The notes under the pieces are model-generated. The model saw nothing but the letters and a program-made list of their open reading frames with translations. It had not been told where the DNA came from and did not search any database. Source: Bacillota bacterium (GTDB lineage Bacteria > Bacillota_I > Bacilli_A > Acholeplasmatales > Acholeplasmataceae). From it: DNA of 9,493 bases. A program made the translations under genes and the position numbers. The stretch lies in the NCBI GenBank assembly GCA_023458995.1, contig JAEWVV010000147.1, positions 1 through 9,493 on the forward strand, read 5' to 3'. Shown here in pieces: positions 6,564 through 9,493 of this stretch. Position 1 is the stretch's first letter. The number at the start of each line of letters is the position of its first letter.

Positions 6564-7582
6564 CATCTGACAATATTGGCTGCCCAGACATAACCGATAC
6601 CGGCTGCGAGCATACAGATCACACTACCGTCCTTGACCTGACCTGTTTGTAAGGCGAGGTGCAGAGAAAGTATTTGGTCAATCTGTCCAATGTGTCCATA
6701 GTCTTCTAAATAAATGGATTGTTCAGGATTTAATCCTAATTCTTTGACCATCGAATCATGACCTGAACGTTTAATGTGTAAGATATCTAAGAAAGTGATA
6801 TCTTTTCTTTCTAAATGTGATTTTCTTAAAGATTCATCGATGCACTTATACCAGTTAGGCATTGATACTTCATTTAAACGATTCTTCATTTTAACAGGAT
6901 CCATTAAACGAAGTGATTTCTTTGCTTCTGACATATTGGCTAGCGTAATCGGATTGCATATGCCCCCGATTTCGACACCAGCTGTGCGTGAAAGCGAACC
7001 ATCACCAATCACATGTGAACCAAGGAGTAAGTTTTTGCCATAATTCTTTTTCAAGATGATAGCTCCACCACCTGCACCTAAGTTAAACATCATGGACATA
7101 TCCTTATCAGTATAGTCGACAAAATCACCATTACGATAGCCACCAACAACCATCACTACATTGATTTCATCATCTGCAATAAGCATATCTTTTGCCATCT
7201 TCATTGCTGATACAGTTGTGCAGCAACGATTCTGAACATCAATTCCCCATGCATTGGTTGCACCAATACGATCTTGAATATAAAGGGCTGATGTTGTGAG
7301 TGGATATTCTTTCCATTCTTCAGTAACGCTTAAAATCACATCGATTTCAAGTGGATTGATTCCTGTATTTTTAATCGCATCTAGAGCTGCTAAAGCACCC
7401 ATTTCTTGTGTACCATCTTGTGGTAACTCAGAAGGAATAACTTTTTCACGAATACCGAGTTTATCGATAACCGCTTGTTCACTCCAAACACCTTTAGTCG
7501 CTTCAGCAATTTCTCTTGCAGTCATACGACCTTTGGGTAAATAAATACCAGTTCCAACAATTCCTACATTGACTTTATCCAT
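6557..7582 (-). CDS. Ketoacyl synthase III-like condensing enzyme (thiolase superfamily)
   Basis: This 341-residue protein has the length and layout of FabH-type enzymes, which perform Claisen condensation of an acyl-CoA with an acyl-ACP or acyl-CoA. The N-terminal half opens with VGIVGTGIYLP, and the catalytic Cys is probably Cys120 in DVQNRCCTT (115-123). The second half has His269 in ILHIKRSGHD, at the place of the FabH PHQAN His. The third catalytic position, Asn in FabH (YGN), reads YGH here (295-297, His297), within YGHIGQID. TEEW (87-90) sits where FabH has small residues and resembles the Glu-bearing loop of HMG-CoA synthases. The C-terminus ends in AAGIGYVWAANIVRW. It is therefore a divergent subfamily, not housekeeping FabH. 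The ATG at 7582 has AGTAGGTG 6 bases upstream; a GTG at 7589-7591 lies within that site and is rejected. It follows the reductase gene by 28 bases. The donor and acceptor substrates are unknown. Confidence 0.85.
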   Translation of the reverse strand: MDKVNVGIVGTGIYLPKGRMTAREIAEATKGVWSEQAVIDKLGIREKVIPSELPQDGTQEMGALAALDAIKNTGINPLEIDVILSVTEEWKEYPLTTSALYIQDRIGATNAWGIDVQNRCCTTVSAMKMAKDMLIADDEINVVMVVGGYRNGDFVDYTDKDMSMMFNLGAGGGAIILKKNYGKNLLLGSHVIGDGSLSRTAGVEIGGICNPITLANMSEAKKSLRLMDPVKMKNRLNEVSMPNWYKCIDESLRKSHLERKDITFLDILHIKRSGHDSMVKELGLNPEQSIYLEDYGHIGQIDQILSLHLALQTGQVKDGSVICMLAAGIGYVWAANIVRWG

Positions 7583-7588
7583 GAGGAA

Positions 7589-7596
7589 CACCTACT
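7589..7596 (-). promoter_or_regulatory. Ribosome binding site setting the condensing-enzyme start
   Basis: AGTAGGTG lies 6 bases upstream of the ATG at 7582. The in-frame GTG further upstream is part of this site, so it cannot be a good start. Confidence 0.75.
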
Positions 7597-7610
7597 TTCT
7601 AATAGTTCAA

Positions 7611-8333
7611 TTAAAGACGCATGCCGCCATTAACGTTTAATGTTTGTCCTGTTACATAAGATGATTCTTCAGATGCTAAGAATAATGCAGCATTTGCAAT
7701 TTCATGAGGTTGTCCAAGGCGACCAAGCATCGTTAATTTAGCAAAACCATCGAGTAAATCTTGAGGTACAGTTTTTAGAATGTCTGTCATGATATAACCT
7801 GGAGCGATTGCGTTAACTCTAACGTTTGCACCTTTACGTGCGAATTCTTTAGCCCAAGTCATGGTTAAACCGATAACACCAGCTTTAGTAGCTGCATAGT
7901 TTGCTTGACCAATATTACCAAATACACCAACAACTGATGAAATGTTAATGATTGAACCGTAACCATTTGCTTCCATATGAGGTCCAACTAAACGTGTTAA
8001 GTTGAAAACACCTTTTAAGTTGACATCAATCACTAAATTCCATTGATCATCTGTCATTTTACGTGTCATTGCATCTTTAGTGATACCAGCGTTGTTGACA
8101 AGAATATCAATCTTACCAAATTTTGCAATAACATCATCGAAGAACTTTTGTACACCATTTACGTCAGTTACGTTTAATGGGAAATAGTGAACATTTTCAC
8201 ACTCATAAGTCATTTGACCCATATCAGCTGCAACAACAGTTGCACCTTCTTTAGCAAATAATTCTGCCATTGCTTGTCCTAAACCTTTTGCACCGCCTGT
8301 GATAACGGCAACACGATTTTCTAAGCGTTTCAT
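7611..8333 (-). CDS. fabG: 3-ketoacyl-(ACP/CoA) reductase, FabG/PhaB-like short-chain dehydrogenase
   Basis: This 240-residue classical short-chain dehydrogenase/reductase has a Rossmann fold. The nucleotide-binding motif is TGGAKGLG (12-19) and NNAG is at 80-83. The catalytic tetrad is Asn105, Ser133 (NISSVVG), Tyr146 and Lys150 (YAATK), all present. PGYIMT (178-183) and VNGG near the C-terminus are typical of FabG. The second beta strand ends AADMG with Asp37, an acid at the position that usually favours NAD(H) over NADP(H) in this family. Next to a thiolase, the likely reaction is acetoacetyl-CoA to or from 3-hydroxybutyryl-CoA, as for PhaB; an ACP substrate is also possible. AGGAG lies 8 bases before the ATG and touches the end of the thiolase gene, with a gap of only 14 bases, so the two are co-transcribed. 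Confidence 0.93.
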   Translation of the reverse strand: MKRLENRVAVITGGAKGLGQAMAELFAKEGATVVAADMGQMTYECENVHYFPLNVTDVNGVQKFFDDVIAKFGKIDILVNNAGITKDAMTRKMTDDQWNLVIDVNLKGVFNLTRLVGPHMEANGYGSIINISSVVGVFGNIGQANYAATKAGVIGLTMTWAKEFARKGANVRVNAIAPGYIMTDILKTVPQDLLDGFAKLTMLGRLGQPHEIANAALFLASEESSYVTGQTLNVNGGMRL

Positions 8334-8347
8334 TTAATTATCTCCTC

Positions 8348-9493
8348 TTAATTAACTTTCTTTAAAATAACAGCTGTACCCATTCCGCCGCCAATGCATA
8401 GACTAGCAAGACCATAAGTATAGTCAGGATTTTTTAACATTTCATGAACGAGTGTAACCATAATACGATTTCCACTTGCTCCAACTGGATGTCCAAGTGC
8501 GATAGCACCACCATTTGGGTTTGTTTTACTTAAGATTTCTTCTTTTGTAACACCAAATGCATCGGTTAATTCTTTAACAACACCAAGTGATTGGGCAGCA
8601 AATGCTTCGTTAAGTTCAAATGTGTTGATATCTTTAATGTCTAAACCAGCATGCATTAATGCTTGTTTGATTGCTGGAGTAGGACCTAAGCCCATGACTG
8701 ATGGATCAACGCCACCTTGACCAATACCAACAACTTCAGCAATTGGTTTTAAGTTATGTGCTTTAACATAATCTTCAGATGCAAGAATCATAAAGCTTGC
8801 ACCATCATTAATTCCTGAAGAGCTACCCGCTGTTACGCTACCATCTTTTTTAAATGCAGGACGAAGTTGTGCTAATTTTTCGTATGATGTTGCTCTATTA
8901 ATGAATTCATCTGTTTCAAATACGATATCACCTTTACGATTAGGAATAACGACTGGAGCAATTTCATCTTTAAACTTACCTAAATCTTGAGCTTTCATTG
9001 CTTTCTTTTGCGATTCCCAAGCAAATACATCTTGTTCTTCACGCGTAATACCGTATTTTTCAACAATATGTTCAGCAGTGATTCCCATATGATATCCTTC
9101 AAAAGCATCGGTGAGTGCATCATGAAGCATGTGGTCTCTCATCAATTGTTCGCCCATCTTGATACCGCCTCTAACTTGACCAGGTACTAAGAATGGTGCA
9201 CCACTCATGGATTCAACACCACCAGCAATGACTAAATCATGTAAGCCTAATGCGATATTTGTAAACCCGTTCATTACAGTCTTCATACCAGAACCGCAAA
9301 CCATGTTAACGCCATAAGCTGGCACAGATGCTGGAATCCCTGATAATAATGCAACTTGTCTTGCAACACCTTGTTTAAGACCTGCTGGTAAAATGTTACC
9401 TACAAGTACTTCATTGATATCTTCTACTTTAATTCCTGATTCTTTGATCAACTGTTTTAAAACTTGTGAACCAAAATCTGCAGGGTGTAAGGA
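8348..9493 (-). CDS. atoB: Acetyl-CoA C-acetyltransferase (thiolase), 5' end outside the window
   Basis: This enzyme interconverts two acetyl-CoA with acetoacetyl-CoA plus CoA. There are 381 residues visible and the frame is open to the window edge; biosynthetic thiolases have about 390-400, so roughly 20 N-terminal residues and the start codon are missing. Numbering from the first visible codon, the nucleophile is Cys66 in VCGSG, NEAF is at 295-298, the catalytic His is His335 in GHPVGASG, and the second catalytic Cys is Cys366 in CIGGGMG. All four active-site blocks are intact. The first visible residues ([14 protein letters not shown]) fit the usual thiolase start region, so the protein does not begin at the internal TTG at 9449-9451. 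It is the most upstream gene seen, and the operon promoter should lie beyond 9493. The direction, synthesis or thiolysis, cannot be told from sequence. Confidence 0.95.
   Translation of the reverse strand, partial: SLHPADFGSQVLKQLIKESGIKVEDINEVLVGNILPAGLKQGVARQVALLSGIPASVPAYGVNMVCGSGMKTVMNGFTNIALGLHDLVIAGGVESMSGAPFLVPGQVRGGIKMGEQLMRDHMLHDALTDAFEGYHMGITAEHIVEKYGITREEQDVFAWESQKKAMKAQDLGKFKDEIAPVVIPNRKGDIVFETDEFINRATSYEKLAQLRPAFKKDGSVTAGSSSGINDGASFMILASEDYVKAHNLKPIAEVVGIGQGGVDPSVMGLGPTPAIKQALMHAGLDIKDINTFELNEAFAAQSLGVVKELTDAFGVTKEEILSKTNPNGGAIALGHPVGASGNRIMVTLVHEMLKNPDYTYGLASLCIGGGMGTAVILKKVN

Noticed and set aside
6557..7582. Condensing enzyme as a true HMG-CoA synthase
   Set aside because: The overall length and C-terminal half look FabH-like, and a Glu pair in one loop is not enough; no other mevalonate pathway gene is in the window.
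1..9493. Mycoplasma-type genetic code (TGA as Trp)
   Set aside because: TGA ends livG at the expected place after the conserved C-terminus, and Trp residues are encoded by TGG.

Overview
The window is AT-rich, and every supportable gene lies on the minus strand, so transcription runs from high to low coordinates. Stop codons are TAA, TAG and TGA, and Trp is encoded by TGG, so the Mycoplasma/Spiroplasma code does not apply. Strong AGGAG-type ribosome binding sites, tight spacing and a Lys/Asn/Ile-rich proteome suggest a low-GC Gram-positive lineage: a Bacillota member or a standard-code relative of the Mollicutes such as Acholeplasma or Izemoplasma. The sequence alone does not settle the genus. 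No tRNA, rRNA, CRISPR array, insertion sequence or other mobile element was seen.

Block 1 (about 9493 down to 6557) encodes CoA/acyl chain enzymes: an acetyl-CoA acetyltransferase (thiolase, cut at its 5' end by the window edge), a FabG/PhaB-like 3-ketoacyl reductase, and a divergent ketoacyl synthase III-like condensing enzyme. A good intrinsic terminator candidate overlaps the stop codon of the last gene. It is followed by a 90-base gap with an imperfect inverted repeat.

Block 2 (6466 down to 14) starts with a CoA-transferase of the 4-hydroxybutyrate/butyrate type. It is translationally coupled (TAATG) to a serine alpha/beta hydrolase. A complete branched-chain-type (Liv) ABC importer core follows: permeases LivH and LivM and ATPases LivG and LivF. 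The reading frames overlap or nearly touch from LivH onward. No substrate-binding protein gene is present; it may lie beyond either edge.

Inferred joint role: import a small carboxylate or acyl compound (Liv), free it from an ester or similar (hydrolase), activate it with CoA (CoA-transferase), and interconvert 3-hydroxyacyl-, 3-ketoacyl- and acetyl-CoA (reductase, thiolase). The pathway could also run in the biosynthetic direction. No acyl-CoA dehydrogenase, enoyl-CoA hydratase or PHA synthase is visible.

The most unusual item is LivG. It carries a roughly 256-residue, Lys/Glu/Gln-rich, nearly glycine-free, probably coiled-coil N-terminal extension ahead of an otherwise standard ABC domain, and its signature motif is altered. 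For four genes the ribosome binding site supports a start downstream of the longest possible open frame, and the coordinates here use those starts.
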